Source: Sulfobacillus thermotolerans
Lineage (GTDB): Bacteria; Bacillota; Sulfobacillia; Sulfobacillales; Sulfobacillaceae
NCBI GenBank assembly: GCA_002951815.1
Contig: CP019454.1
Coordinates: 1,426,001 to 1,490,000 of the forward strand
Reading direction: 5' to 3'
Length of the DNA stretch: 64,000 bases
Part shown: piece by piece, positions 33,522 through 41,699 of the stretch
How the letters are laid out: each line of letters opens with the position of its first letter
How positions within the stretch are numbered: position 1 is the stretch's first letter
Notes under the pieces: generated by a model
Told to the model about the DNA's origin: nothing
Databases searched by the model: none
What the model saw: only the letters and a program-made list of their open reading frames with translations
Program-made: the position numbers and the translations under genes

Positions 33522-34096
33522 GGCAGATAGGGACGATGGGTATCTTTGCCCGTAATGCTGAGTATTGGCGAGGGATGCTTTCGTTTGGAGGTTCTGTCGT
33601 TAGATTGAGCTCTGAAAACCAGGTGTTTGAGGTTCTGGGCGACGCCAAGGTTAACGTGCTTGGCGTAGAACTTGCGTCCTTTGATAACACGGCATGGATC
33701 GGCGCAATGCTCGATCAAGCCCAAAGCGCACGAATTCCTGTGCTATTCCTCCTTCAAGAGTGGCCTTGGGTAGTCCGCGTAATGCCAGACGGCACGGTGT
33801 TGTACCGCATGCAAAGCCAAGGGTCATGTACTCGAGTGGACTTAAATCGCCGTCAATGTTTTCACAAAGGGATGCCAATCGTTCTACCGTGGCGCGTTAC
33901 CCAAACCCTAGCCCTTTTAGTCTCGGACCCCTCTCGAACGTGGAATGTGCGCGCGTTCAATCTCGCCGCCCTTGAAAATGGATGGAATCCTTGGACAGAT
34001 AACGTGTTAAAGGTTCATGTGCATCACATCCGGCAATCATTGGGGCCGGAACATATTCGGCGTGTTTCGGATGGCTACCAGTTTAATAATTGTTAA
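33518..34096 (+). CDS. PhoB-type winged-helix protein with degenerate receiver (paralogue 2)
   Basis: A protein of 192 aa related in layout to its upstream neighbour. The C-terminal winged helix (about 108-190) has TRVDLNRRQCFHKGMPIVLP, VTQTLALLVSDPSRTWNV, the recognition helix VLKVHVHHIRQSL and the wing IRRVSDGYQF. The N-terminal part (VNVLGVELASFDNT, IPVLFLLQEW) resembles a receiver domain core in which the phosphoacceptor Asp is not evident, so it may be a pseudo-receiver. The 4-nt overlap with paralogue 1 suggests equal production and perhaps a heterodimer. A strong terminator follows 20 bp after the stop. Confidence 0.75.
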   Translation: MRQIGTMGIFARNAEYWRGMLSFGGSVVRLSSENQVFEVLGDAKVNVLGVELASFDNTAWIGAMLDQAQSARIPVLFLLQEWPWVVRVMPDGTVLYRMQSQGSCTRVDLNRRQCFHKGMPIVLPWRVTQTLALLVSDPSRTWNVRAFNLAALENGWNPWTDNVLKVHVHHIRQSLGPEHIRRVSDGYQFNNC

Positions 34097-34115
34097 TAGG
34101 AACCCTGTTGAAAAA

Positions 34116-34151
34116 GAGGCCCTGCACTATACGATGCAGGGCCTCTTTTTT
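34116..34151. terminator. Strong intrinsic terminator
   Basis: An 11-bp stem (GAGGCCCTGCA / TGCAGGGCCTC) with an 8-nt loop is followed by TTTTTT on the plus strand. AAAAA precedes it, so it also works on the minus strand for the convergent DUF2892 gene. Confidence 0.88.
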
Positions 34152-34169
34152 GAAAATCCTTCAAGCTTT

Positions 34170-34376
34170 CTATGATTTGCGGACGGGACAGGTCCGGATG
34201 CCAAAGAGTCGATATAGACCACAAAATCCCGTAATACCTGTCACAATGGCTACGACGGCAAGAATCCCGAAAACCCACTCACCGGTAACGCCACCGGTTT
34301 TGGTAATGGCCAAGAGTCCGAATACAATCCCAATGATCACGCGAATAATACGGTCTGAACGCCCCTCATTTACCAT
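34170..34376 (-). CDS. DUF2892 (YgaP-like) small membrane protein
   Basis: A protein of 68 aa with two membrane helices. It carries the DUF2892 pattern: an N-terminal RSDRIIRVIIGIVFGLLAI, then GILAVVAIVTGITGFCGLYRLFGI, with the C-terminal RTCP. Such domains occur alone or attached to rhodanese domains (YgaP); their function is not well defined. AGAGG precedes ATG 34376. It stands alone, ending at a shared bidirectional terminator. Confidence 0.85.
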   Translation of the reverse strand: MVNEGRSDRIIRVIIGIVFGLLAITKTGGVTGEWVFGILAVVAIVTGITGFCGLYRLFGIRTCPVRKS

Positions 34377-34731
34377 GGTATGTCGCCTCTTTTTAGTAGT
34401 TGTTATGATTACTACGCTATCTAATTTCAGATTAAGTAGTTTCTACCAAAATGTCAAGAGCCACTTGAAAAAAACTGTGACCCATTGGTCACCATAGGGC
34501 CGGGTACGGTTACGGAGCATGTTTGTTGGTAAGAAGGGAATAACGGTTTTCAGAAGCCACACAACAACGTCGTGGACCAAAGATTCATCAAGAATCTCCC
34601 ATGGGCATAAGACGCGAAACAACCAGCGTCTTGGCGTCTCCCCCAATACGCTACGTGATGGATTGTGCTAGGCACCGCCGAAGTGGCGTTGTCGGTCCGC
34701 TTCGCAGCATGGAAGCAAGTCGAGTGGAGAC
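34377..34731. other. Intergenic region with an orphan minus-strand terminator
   Basis: About 350 bp without a supportable gene. On the minus strand GTGACC-AATG-GGTCAC followed by AGTTTTTTT (34492-34468) looks like an intrinsic terminator, but no coding gene lies upstream of it on that strand. A small RNA or decayed gene between 34490 and 34720 is possible. Confidence 0.4.
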
Positions 34732-34760
34732 TTGACAATAACTGTTATGCTATGTAATAT
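34732..34760 (+). promoter_or_regulatory. Consensus sigma-A promoter of the APC permease gene
   Basis: TTGACA (34732-34737) and TAATAT (34755-34760) are separated by exactly 17 bp, with TG one base before the -10. This near-perfect vegetative promoter places the start of transcription near 34767, 37 nt before the permease ATG, and excludes the longer upstream reading frame. Confidence 0.85.
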
Positions 34761-34803
34761 CACAGCAGATGCAAATTTATTGCAAAAGATCGGGGGACCA
34801 ACA

Positions 34804-36225
34804 ATGACGGATAAGCAAGGGACATTGCAACCGGATGTTGTCGGCTTTTGGGGATTAGTCAGTCAGAGTTTGGCGGGCATGGCACCGAGTTGTGATGTGG
34901 TGGCTTTTATGACGGCTGGTGCCGCTTTTGCTTTGGTCGCCATGCCTTTGTCCTTTTTATTGGCTTTCCTGTTAATGTTTATTGAAGTGAATACGCTGTA
35001 TCACCTCTCCAAAGATAGAGCATCAGCGGGGGGATACTATAGCTATGTTTCGGCGGGATTGGGCCCTCGCGCAGCCCTCGTGACAGGATTTATGGTTGTG
35101 TTTTACCAAATTCTGAGTGTGGCGGGGATTCCTGTCTATATTGGCGGAGTATTTTTGCCAGGACTCGCGGACCGATTGCACGTGGCATTGCCCGCTTATT
35201 TCTGGATCGTTGCCGTATTGTTCTTCATCGGGGTACCTTGGCTCTTAGCGGTGTTGGGCATTCGACCATCGATTAAGGTATTAGCGACAACCAGTTTGGT
35301 GGAAATCAGCTTTTTAATCGTGGCATCCATCATTATTATGGCCAAAGTTCATCCATCTCATCCTCTGGTTCCCTTTCAGTTCGGGTCGGTGGGCATTAAA
35401 GGTGTGGCGATGGGCATGGTCTTTGCGATCACGAGCTTTATCGGCATCGGAAGTCATAGCTCGTTAGGAGAGGAAGCCAAAGGAGTGCGGACCCAACAAG
35501 GCCGGCTGATTGGGAAAGCGGCGTTAGTCTCACTCACGTTAACCGGAGTGGCCTTAACCCTCTCGGCCTATGCGTTAACAGTGGGGTGGGGCATGTTTCG
35601 CATGAGTAGCTTTTCTACCGCTAATGCCCCCGGAGTGACGGTATTTCTTCACTATTTGGGGCCTGTGGGCGCGGCATCTTTGGTCATTTTAGCCTTAAAC
35701 AGTGCGTTGGCGGATAGCATCGCGCTCTTAACGAGTTCGTCGCGAGTGCTATTTGCGATTGGGCGCGATAACCTGGTGAATACGGGGTTTGCGCAAGTCA
35801 ATGGCCGTCGCGCGCCGGGCCGCAGCGTGACGTTGTTAGCAGGGATTGCGGTGGTCATGGCTGTCGTGGCCGGGTCGCTTTTAGGTCCGTCGGCCGCTTT
35901 TAATGTCATGACGACAGCGGTGTTGTTTGGGCTGGTGACCTCTCACACCTTGATGAATGTCTCCTTGATGCGCTTATTCCGGTCCGAACACAAACAAAGT
36001 CACTTTTTACAACATGTAGTTCTGCCCATATTAGCCATCGGATTGTTTTGGATCGTTCTATACGAATCGGTTTGGCCCATCGCCTATCCTCTCAGTCTTT
36101 CGGCGCTGATTTGGATTGTGGTGTTGATTCCCGTCGTTTTCTATGTCTATGGGATATCCAAGCGCATTCCCAAGGAACGGGGCCATCAGTTGGGAATGAT
36201 ACCGCCGAGTGAGTCAGCGCAATAA
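34804..36225 (+). CDS. APC-superfamily amino acid permease
   Basis: An inner-membrane transporter of 473 aa with about 12 TM segments. The N-terminal helix region VVGFWGLVSQSLAGMAPSCD, then SAGGYYSYVSAGLGPRAALVTGF, fits the APC signature around TM1-TM3. FIGIGSHSSLGEEAKG around TM6 is the substrate-site helix. Substrate unknown: amino acids or polyamines are typical. ATG 34804 (GGGGGA 6 nt upstream) is required by the upstream promoter. It forms a single-gene unit closed by a hairpin shared with the convergent NCS1 gene. Confidence 0.9.
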   Translation: MTDKQGTLQPDVVGFWGLVSQSLAGMAPSCDVVAFMTAGAAFALVAMPLSFLLAFLLMFIEVNTLYHLSKDRASAGGYYSYVSAGLGPRAALVTGFMVVFYQILSVAGIPVYIGGVFLPGLADRLHVALPAYFWIVAVLFFIGVPWLLAVLGIRPSIKVLATTSLVEISFLIVASIIIMAKVHPSHPLVPFQFGSVGIKGVAMGMVFAITSFIGIGSHSSLGEEAKGVRTQQGRLIGKAALVSLTLTGVALTLSAYALTVGWGMFRMSSFSTANAPGVTVFLHYLGPVGAASLVILALNSALADSIALLTSSSRVLFAIGRDNLVNTGFAQVNGRRAPGRSVTLLAGIAVVMAVVAGSLLGPSAAFNVMTTAVLFGLVTSHTLMNVSLMRLFRSEHKQSHFLQHVVLPILAIGLFWIVLYESVWPIAYPLSLSALIWIVVLIPVVFYVYGISKRIPKERGHQLGMIPPSESAQ

Positions 36226-36244
36226 GCTGAGTCAAGAGCAATGA

Positions 36245-36283
36245 AAACCGCGAGGCGAGGGATGTTCCTTGCGCTCGCGGTTT
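36245..36283. terminator. Bidirectional hairpin between APC and NCS1 genes
   Basis: AAACCGCGAG pairs with CTCGCGGTTT across a 19-nt loop. T-rich sequence on both strands adjoins the stem. It sits between the two convergent stops. Confidence 0.75.
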
Positions 36284-36288
36284 ATGCT

Positions 36289-37647
36289 TTAGAACGGACC
36301 GCCTGGGGATTGGCGCTTGCCACTGATGTATACCAGGGCCGTCACGGCAAAACCCACAAAATATCCCAAAGAGGACCCGTTAAAAATGCCCACGGCGAGG
36401 GGGCCCGTAAATACGGGGGTGGATGTCGTGGACAGAGCCACGGCGGCTCCAATTAGCCATGCGATGATGGCACGTGAGGGTGCAGTTGGTTGGATTTGGC
36501 GCACATTAAGGAGGGCGATGGCCGCCCATGGTGCCAAGAATGTGGCGATGACCTCAAGAAACCCCTCAAAACTATTTAAGAAACCTTGTGAAACGAGTAA
36601 CACGTAAAGACTGGCGGTAATGGAAAGAACGGCATCAATACCGACCGTACGAGATCGCGGCACCTTAACTCCAGCGGCTAAAAGGCTAAGACCGGAGGAG
36701 TAGGCACACAAGATGCCGCCGGCTAACATGCCTGTGAGCGTAATAATAAGATAAGGAATTTGTGCCCATAGCGGAAGCCAATGCAGCAAGAATTCGACGG
36801 GATTCGCGGCGGTGGCCAATGCGGGCGCGCTCTGGGCCAAGAGTAACCCGGTAAGCATCAATCCCAACGTGGGGATGATGGAGCCGAGGGTGGCCGCGTA
36901 GGCAATTCGCCGATTAGGAAGATGATGGGGTAAGTAGCGGGTATAATCGGACGCCGTCGTAATCCATGATAACGCACTGACGGCGACTACGATCGTAATA
37001 GCCGGAATAACTCCCTTCAGCCAAGAGCCACTTGAATGCGTCCAAACGGCATGCCATGCCGTATGCGGCAAGAGGGCTAGAATTACCAGCAACGTTAAAA
37101 AGCCAAAAATATACGAGATCCGTTGCTGCAAATATTCAATGGTCGCGTGGCCTAGAAAAGCTAAAAATAATTCTGCGGCAGCCGTCAATCCCAATGACGC
37201 AACCAACCATACCGCCGTGAGTGGGACGCCGAAGACCAGATGAAACACAGTTTGCAAAGCATAGCTGCCAATGATGAGAACAATGGTTTCCCATCCTACC
37301 ATATTCAACCAGGCAATTAGGGCAATGAAGCGATTGGCTTTCGGTCCAAAGTACTTTTCCGAATAGGCCATGGTGGGTAGGCCCGTGACTTTGCCCGGGA
37401 TCCCAAGATACCCAATGGCGGCAAAGGACAATAATCCCGTAGCAATGGCCAAGACGCTTTGGCCTAACGACAATCCGTAGCTCCAAACGACAGCGCCAAT
37501 GACCAGATAGGTAAAAGATAAGTTGCCGGCAAACCATAACCAAAAGACTTGTCGGACTGTACCATGGCGCCCGGATGCATTGATAGGGTTAATCCCGTTA
37601 CGCTCCACGTGCCATACCTGATGAGTGTCAATATCTGGGGAAATCAC
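36289..37647 (-). CDS. NCS1-family permease under TPP riboswitch control (thiamine-precursor or thiamine uptake)
   Basis: A cation symporter of 452 aa with about 12 TM helices. NCS1 features: GTVRQVFWLWFAGNLSFTYL at TM1, GLPTMAYSEKYFGPKANRF, and the cytosolic loop TTASDYTRYLP. NCS1 members carry cytosine, purines, uracil, allantoin, hydroxymethylpyrimidine or thiamine. A thiamine pyrophosphate aptamer about 120 nt upstream makes thiamine or its pyrimidine precursor (CytX-like role) the likely cargo. GTG 37647 lies 6 nt after AGGAGG; longer upstream frames would run through the riboswitch and are rejected. Substrate is inferred from regulation, not from residues. Confidence 0.88.
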   Translation of the reverse strand: MISPDIDTHQVWHVERNGINPINASGRHGTVRQVFWLWFAGNLSFTYLVIGAVVWSYGLSLGQSVLAIATGLLSFAAIGYLGIPGKVTGLPTMAYSEKYFGPKANRFIALIAWLNMVGWETIVLIIGSYALQTVFHLVFGVPLTAVWLVASLGLTAAAELFLAFLGHATIEYLQQRISYIFGFLTLLVILALLPHTAWHAVWTHSSGSWLKGVIPAITIVVAVSALSWITTASDYTRYLPHHLPNRRIAYAATLGSIIPTLGLMLTGLLLAQSAPALATAANPVEFLLHWLPLWAQIPYLIITLTGMLAGGILCAYSSGLSLLAAGVKVPRSRTVGIDAVLSITASLYVLLVSQGFLNSFEGFLEVIATFLAPWAAIALLNVRQIQPTAPSRAIIAWLIGAAVALSTTSTPVFTGPLAVGIFNGSSLGYFVGFAVTALVYISGKRQSPGGPF

Positions 37648-37766
37648 GAATATCCTCCTCTTGTCTGCTTGGAATAGGCCTGTTAGTTTCACGGCCGTGC
37701 ACTCGACTCGAGGGGAGAAGCATCTATGACGAAAAGATACCGCGTCCGTCGTAAGCAAGGATGGAT

Positions 37767-37853
37767 GAGCACATCGTCCTTTGCCAGAATTACCTGGCCA
37801 AGTTCTAGGGTTGGCGGTAAGCCTCTCAGCACAAATCGGCACCCCTCATGCTG
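37767..37853 (-). ncRNA. TPP (THI-box) riboswitch
   Basis: The minus strand reads GAGGGGTGCC, GTGCTGAGAGG, ACCCTAGAACTTGG, CCAGGTAATTCTGG and CAAAGGA in the order and spacing of the TPP aptamer, including the CUGAGA pyrimidine-sensing loop and the ACCC..GAAC block. An extended -10 (TGGTATGAT, 37871-37866) lies just upstream. The NCS1 start is about 120 nt downstream; the exact expression platform was not resolved. Confidence 0.9.
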
Positions 37854-38014
37854 TAACACGCTTCCATCATACCATGGTGAGCGGGGGTTGACTAGCGACG
37901 ACAAGAGCGTCGTAAAGGGGATACGCGGGCTTGAGCCCCGGCAAGCGTAGCAGTCAAGAGGGCAATGGCCGTTCTAGGCTGCCGGGGTTATCGTGACGGG
38001 AGGCGTGTAAGGGG

Positions 38015-38353
38015 TTACGCTGGCTTGACGTGCAGCAGATATTCGGCATGGCGCCACCGTACCCGGTAATCGCCAAAAATGTCTTCGGGATTAGATACAA
38101 TAATGTCGTCCCCTCCCAGATGCCGATAATCGGCCGTGTCGAGAAGGCTCACTTGCATCATCACCCCTTCGAAAAGGTCGTGCTTGACGAGCCAGTTCAG
38201 GGCTATTGTGTCGTTGATAGTAAAGGTTTGCTCAGCAAATACGTCGTGCGTGCGGCTGTCTGGTTGCGTGATAAAGATGCGTAGTCGTTCTAGTTGATGG
38301 GGGTCGACAATCAGGGTCTCTTCCCAGATAGGCGTTGGGTTATCTTTAGGCAC
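38015..38353 (-). CDS. Conserved-looking hypothetical protein (112 aa)
   Basis: Soluble, acidic, no membrane segment, no recognised family. It contains DPHQLERLRIFITQPDSRTHDVFAEQ-type repetitive hydrophobic/polar alternation (seen as QLERLRIFITQ), TINDTIALNWLVKHDLFEG and a C-terminal GDYRVRWRHAEYLLHVKP. The reading frame is judged real because AAGGAGG sits 8 nt upstream of GTG 38353 and codon use matches the neighbours. It stands between the NCS1 leader and the Nramp gene on the same strand, but the gaps of 140-170 bp argue against an operon. Confidence 0.65.
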   Translation of the reverse strand: MPKDNPTPIWEETLIVDPHQLERLRIFITQPDSRTHDVFAEQTFTINDTIALNWLVKHDLFEGVMMQVSLLDTADYRHLGGDDIIVSNPEDIFGDYRVRWRHAEYLLHVKPA

Positions 38354-38522
38354 GAGAAGCGCCTCCTTTTCATGTGCAGCTTCTATCATACTATAAGATA
38401 CCCTTCGCCTTACGAAAGTTCTCCCCCCGTCGAATTGCTCGGCTCTGGCCGGGATATGAGCAATCCAGCGTTAGGGGAAAGATGTGTGTCATGCATAGCG
38501 TGGCAAAAGCGTCGTAAGCGGG

Positions 38523-39830
38523 TTATTTTAGGGTGTTCCAAATGGTTAAGAGCGCCATCACGATCAAAAGCGAGACAATCAACCAACTCCACCGCGTTGC
38601 CCAACGACTATTGCGGTGATGTCCCATCAAACGGCCGTCACTGGTCAGAACGACGAGAAAGATCAGCACAGGAGCCATTAGCACCCCGCCTACGACCTGA
38701 GCGAGGACGGACAAAAAGTCTAGTGGTAAATGAGGAATCAAGAGAAGGGCCGCAGCGGTCGTTAAACTACCGATATAAATGGCATAGAATTTGGGGGCCC
38801 GCGTGAGGGAGGCATTGAGACTATGGCTCCATTTTAACGCGCTGGCAATGGTCCACGAGCTCGACAAGGATATGGTAATGGCTGCGAGAAGACCAGCGTC
38901 AAAGAGTCCCACCCCAAATAGGTAGGCTGGCCACATCCCAAATCGATGCCTGATGGCGGCGATCAATTGGCTGGGACCGATATGATTAATATGGCTCAAA
39001 TGTCCATATAAGCCCGCACCAATAATGATGATCGCCGCGGCGACCACAATTTGTGCCAAGGTGCCGACCGCTGTATCGATGCGTCCCAGTCGAATGTCTT
39101 CGGAGGTTACTCCCTTGTCGAGGGTCGCATCGCCCTGAAAGAACACCATCCATGGCGCTAAGGAATTGCCGATGGCTGCAACAATATACCAGGAGACGAC
39201 AGCAAAAGGTGTCATGGATGGCAAGTGCCAGGTGATTAATACGTGTGCGATGCGCACCAGATTGGGGTGGGTTTGGTAGGCGATAATGAAAAAGACAAAA
39301 TTAATGAGCCCCAATAGCAGCACCAAGCGTTCTTTGCTGCGGTATCCCGAAATGAACAGCAAACTGAATACCAAGGCCAGCGAGGCCGCGTCACTCATGG
39401 CCAGCGATAATCCTGTCATCATGAGACCTGCGGTCATACCAATAAATTCGGTGAGGAGGGTAATTAAATTCTCGAGAAACAGGGTGAGAATATGGTAATA
39501 GCCCCACCAGCGACCCCACCGATAAAAAATAAGCTGGGTGAAGCCGGTTGAGGACGCTGCACTCAGGCGCATACTCATTTCTTGGACTGTGTACGTCACA
39601 ATTCCCAGTACGAGGATCAGGGGAATAAAACCGCTGATACCGAAACGGGCCCCCGTTACGGCATAGGCAATATCGCCTCCCGCATCGTTGTCACCGATAA
39701 TAGCCAAGACCCCTGGGCCGAGTGCTGCCCAAATGAGAAGGAGAAGTTGCCAAAAGCCAGCAGAAGAAGTGGAAGATAAAACTCGCGGCTGTGTACCCGT
39801 GCTCACCGGTGATTCGTTGTGCGAACTCAT
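38523..39830 (-). CDS. Nramp-family transporter with non-canonical metal site
   Basis: A transporter of 435 aa and about 11-12 TM helices of the Nramp fold. In TM1 the usual DPGN metal site reads DAGG (in IIGDNDAGGDIA), and in TM6 the MPH motif reads APW (in SLAPWMVFFQG). The Met that selects Mn/Fe over Mg/Ca in classical Nramps is therefore Ala. Such changes are known in Nramp-related Mg2+ or Al3+ carriers. GGGAGG lies 6 nt upstream of ATG 39830. The substrate is probably not Mn2+, so the name mntH is avoided. The gene is divergent from the HTH-DUF1232 gene. Confidence 0.87.
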   Translation of the reverse strand: MSSHNESPVSTGTQPRVLSSTSSAGFWQLLLLIWAALGPGVLAIIGDNDAGGDIAYAVTGARFGISGFIPLILVLGIVTYTVQEMSMRLSAASSTGFTQLIFYRWGRWWGYYHILTLFLENLITLLTEFIGMTAGLMMTGLSLAMSDAASLALVFSLLFISGYRSKERLVLLLGLINFVFFIIAYQTHPNLVRIAHVLITWHLPSMTPFAVVSWYIVAAIGNSLAPWMVFFQGDATLDKGVTSEDIRLGRIDTAVGTLAQIVVAAAIIIIGAGLYGHLSHINHIGPSQLIAAIRHRFGMWPAYLFGVGLFDAGLLAAITISLSSSWTIASALKWSHSLNASLTRAPKFYAIYIGSLTTAAALLLIPHLPLDFLSVLAQVVGGVLMAPVLIFLVVLTSDGRLMGHHRNSRWATRWSWLIVSLLIVMALLTIWNTLK

Positions 39831-40012
39831 GAAAATCCTCCCTCTGCCATTCCTGCAGGTCCATGCGCCATGATCCCGACTCTTTCATAACATGTAGGGA
39901 TGGCCCGCCTAGCGTTCTCGGTTCATAGTACGGTGGGGAGATTCGAAGCGTGACGGGTGTTGACACAATGTTTGCCGTATGTGGGCAACATCTCCGAGAA
40001 AGGAGGCGCGCG

Positions 40013-40648
40013 ATGGAAAGGTCGGACACCAATGCTGTGGGGCAGGCCATAAAAGCGTATTTACAGGCACACGGTCTGTCCTTGCGGAAATTTGCCACAA
40101 TGACAGAGATTCATGTGTCCACGCTGTCCCGACTGGTGAACGGCAAACGCCGGGCGACTGCGCAACAAATGCGCAAATTAGCTCCTTATGTGGCGATTCC
40201 AAAGGAAGAAGACGGCCATGATGGAGAGTCGTGGCAACGTCTTCAAGAATTTTTTGCAGTGGTGTCACCGGATATGGAGGTTAGTCAGTGGAATCATCTG
40301 AACGCGCATATCAAAGAGATTTTGGATACGTATGAAACATTTGCCCGCACTATAGAGGGTGACAACATGATTCGAACGGAATTTCCCAAAAAAATGGCGC
40401 AAGTCGCGGGAATTGGGCCCTTGGTATCAGAAATGGAACGGTGGTTTGCCAACTATCAGACGTTGCCGTGGGCTGCCCCAGAGCGCACGGTGATGGCCAG
40501 TGGCCTTTTGTACTTTATTTTGTCAACCGATGCCATTCCGGATTACATGTTTCCCATTGGATACCTCGATGATGCGTTAGCGATTCATTTGGTCATGCAA
40601 CGGTTGCAACAAATGGCCAAAACTCATCCACCAAGTGATTCTCCCTAG
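40013..40648 (+). CDS. HTH-XRE plus DUF1232 (YkvA) protein
   Basis: A protein of 211 aa. Residues about 10-62 form an XRE-type helix-turn-helix (LSLRKFATMTEIHVSTLSRLVNGKRRAT). The C-terminal segment (about 155-200) matches DUF1232: YFILSTDAIPDYMFPIGYLDDALAIHLVMQ. DUF1232 proteins are small membrane-associated or stress-linked proteins of unknown role; an attached HTH suggests a regulator. AAAGGAGG lies 6-8 nt upstream of ATG 40013; the longer frame from 39950 has no such site. It is divergent from the Nramp gene and could regulate it. Confidence 0.8.
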   Translation: MERSDTNAVGQAIKAYLQAHGLSLRKFATMTEIHVSTLSRLVNGKRRATAQQMRKLAPYVAIPKEEDGHDGESWQRLQEFFAVVSPDMEVSQWNHLNAHIKEILDTYETFARTIEGDNMIRTEFPKKMAQVAGIGPLVSEMERWFANYQTLPWAAPERTVMASGLLYFILSTDAIPDYMFPIGYLDDALAIHLVMQRLQQMAKTHPPSDSP

Positions 40649-40707
40649 TGGTAAAAGCAGCTGATGGTTTGTGCGCAGGGATTTCGTAACCTAGACGCGA
40701 TAGGTCT

Positions 40708-41625
40708 TTAGGGGGTTTTGCCAGCCTTGAGCAAAGCGGTCGTGACGCCTGCGGCCACCGCTTCGGCGATGGTTTGTTGACTCTGCGCAGTTAAGCCGGC
40801 AATATGTGGCGTGAGCCAGACATTGGGCAAGGTCGCGAGTGGATCCGGAACGGAAGGCGGTTCGTGCTCGCGCACGTCGAGAATGGCGCCGGCTAATTGG
40901 TTCTGGGTTAGTCGTCGCCACAACGCCTGTTCATCAACGAGTTCACCCCGGGCTGTGTTGATAATGAGCGCATCAGGACGCATGAGGCTTAAGGTTTGCG
41001 TATTTATCATGTGAAAGGTTTGGGTATTCAAGGGGACATGCAAGGTAATGTGGTCGGATTCGGCATAGAGGTTTTCTAGTGACGTACTGCGCCATGTTTG
41101 TGGAATCATTTGGGTTTTGGTCGGATCGTGGACTTTGACCCTTATGTGCAATGCCTGGGCACGCTGGGCCACGGCTTGTCCTGTGGCTCCAAATCCGACA
41201 ATGCCTAATGTTGTTGCCTTAACTTCGTTTCCCTTCATATCGCGTTTCCAGTGTCCCTCTTTTGTGTGGCGTGCTAAGGTCATGAGGTGGCGACGAAAAA
41301 TAATCAGCGAGCCTAACACGTACTCGGCCACCGCCGTGGCATTGGCGCCGTAGGGAACGATGACCGCTATGCCGCGTTGGCGTAAGGCCTCTATGTCTAA
41401 ATTGTTTAACCCCACCCCTAAACGGCCCACTGCTAGGATGTGGGGGCCATGGCGTAATAACTCGGCGTCGACGGCCGTGTGGTTGCGGACAATCAAAGCA
41501 TCGGCGGTGGCGACTCGTTCCAGCAATTCGGCCCGGCGTTGATACAAGTCGGGGTCATAGTACACGGGGAACGAGCTCAACAGCTCGAGGCCTACAGGGT
41601 GGATGACTTCCGATATCACGATCAC
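40708..41625 (-). CDS. D-isomer 2-hydroxyacid dehydrogenase (SerA-like)
   Basis: An NAD-dependent dehydrogenase of 305 aa. The Rossmann motif is LGIVGFGATGQAVA. The catalytic Arg is in NTARGELVDE, Glu in DVREHEPP and His in LTPHIAGLT. It lacks the C-terminal ACT domain of many phosphoglycerate dehydrogenases and matches the short hydroxypyruvate/phosphoglycerate reductase group. GGAGGTG precedes GTG 41625. The neighbouring histidine phosphatase gene lies on the same strand. The exact hydroxyacid is not readable. Confidence 0.88.
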   Translation of the reverse strand: MIVISEVIHPVGLELLSSFPVYYDPDLYQRRAELLERVATADALIVRNHTAVDAELLRHGPHILAVGRLGVGLNNLDIEALRQRGIAVIVPYGANATAVAEYVLGSLIIFRRHLMTLARHTKEGHWKRDMKGNEVKATTLGIVGFGATGQAVAQRAQALHIRVKVHDPTKTQMIPQTWRSTSLENLYAESDHITLHVPLNTQTFHMINTQTLSLMRPDALIINTARGELVDEQALWRRLTQNQLAGAILDVREHEPPSVPDPLATLPNVWLTPHIAGLTAQSQQTIAEAVAAGVTTALLKAGKTP

Positions 41626-41699
41626 CTTTTCACACCTCCAGTGTAAGCTTACGAGAGGAAGGGGTTAAAAATGCGTGATTGTCTGTGCCCATGCTCATC

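Noticed and set aside
34443-34646. 67-codon minus-strand frame
   Set aside because: Runs through the orphan terminator hairpin; composition is not gene-like.
36289-37842. Longer 517-codon version of the NCS1 permease
   Set aside because: Its N-terminus would be translated from within the TPP riboswitch and lacks hydrophobic or family-like sequence; GTG 37647 has the ribosome binding site.
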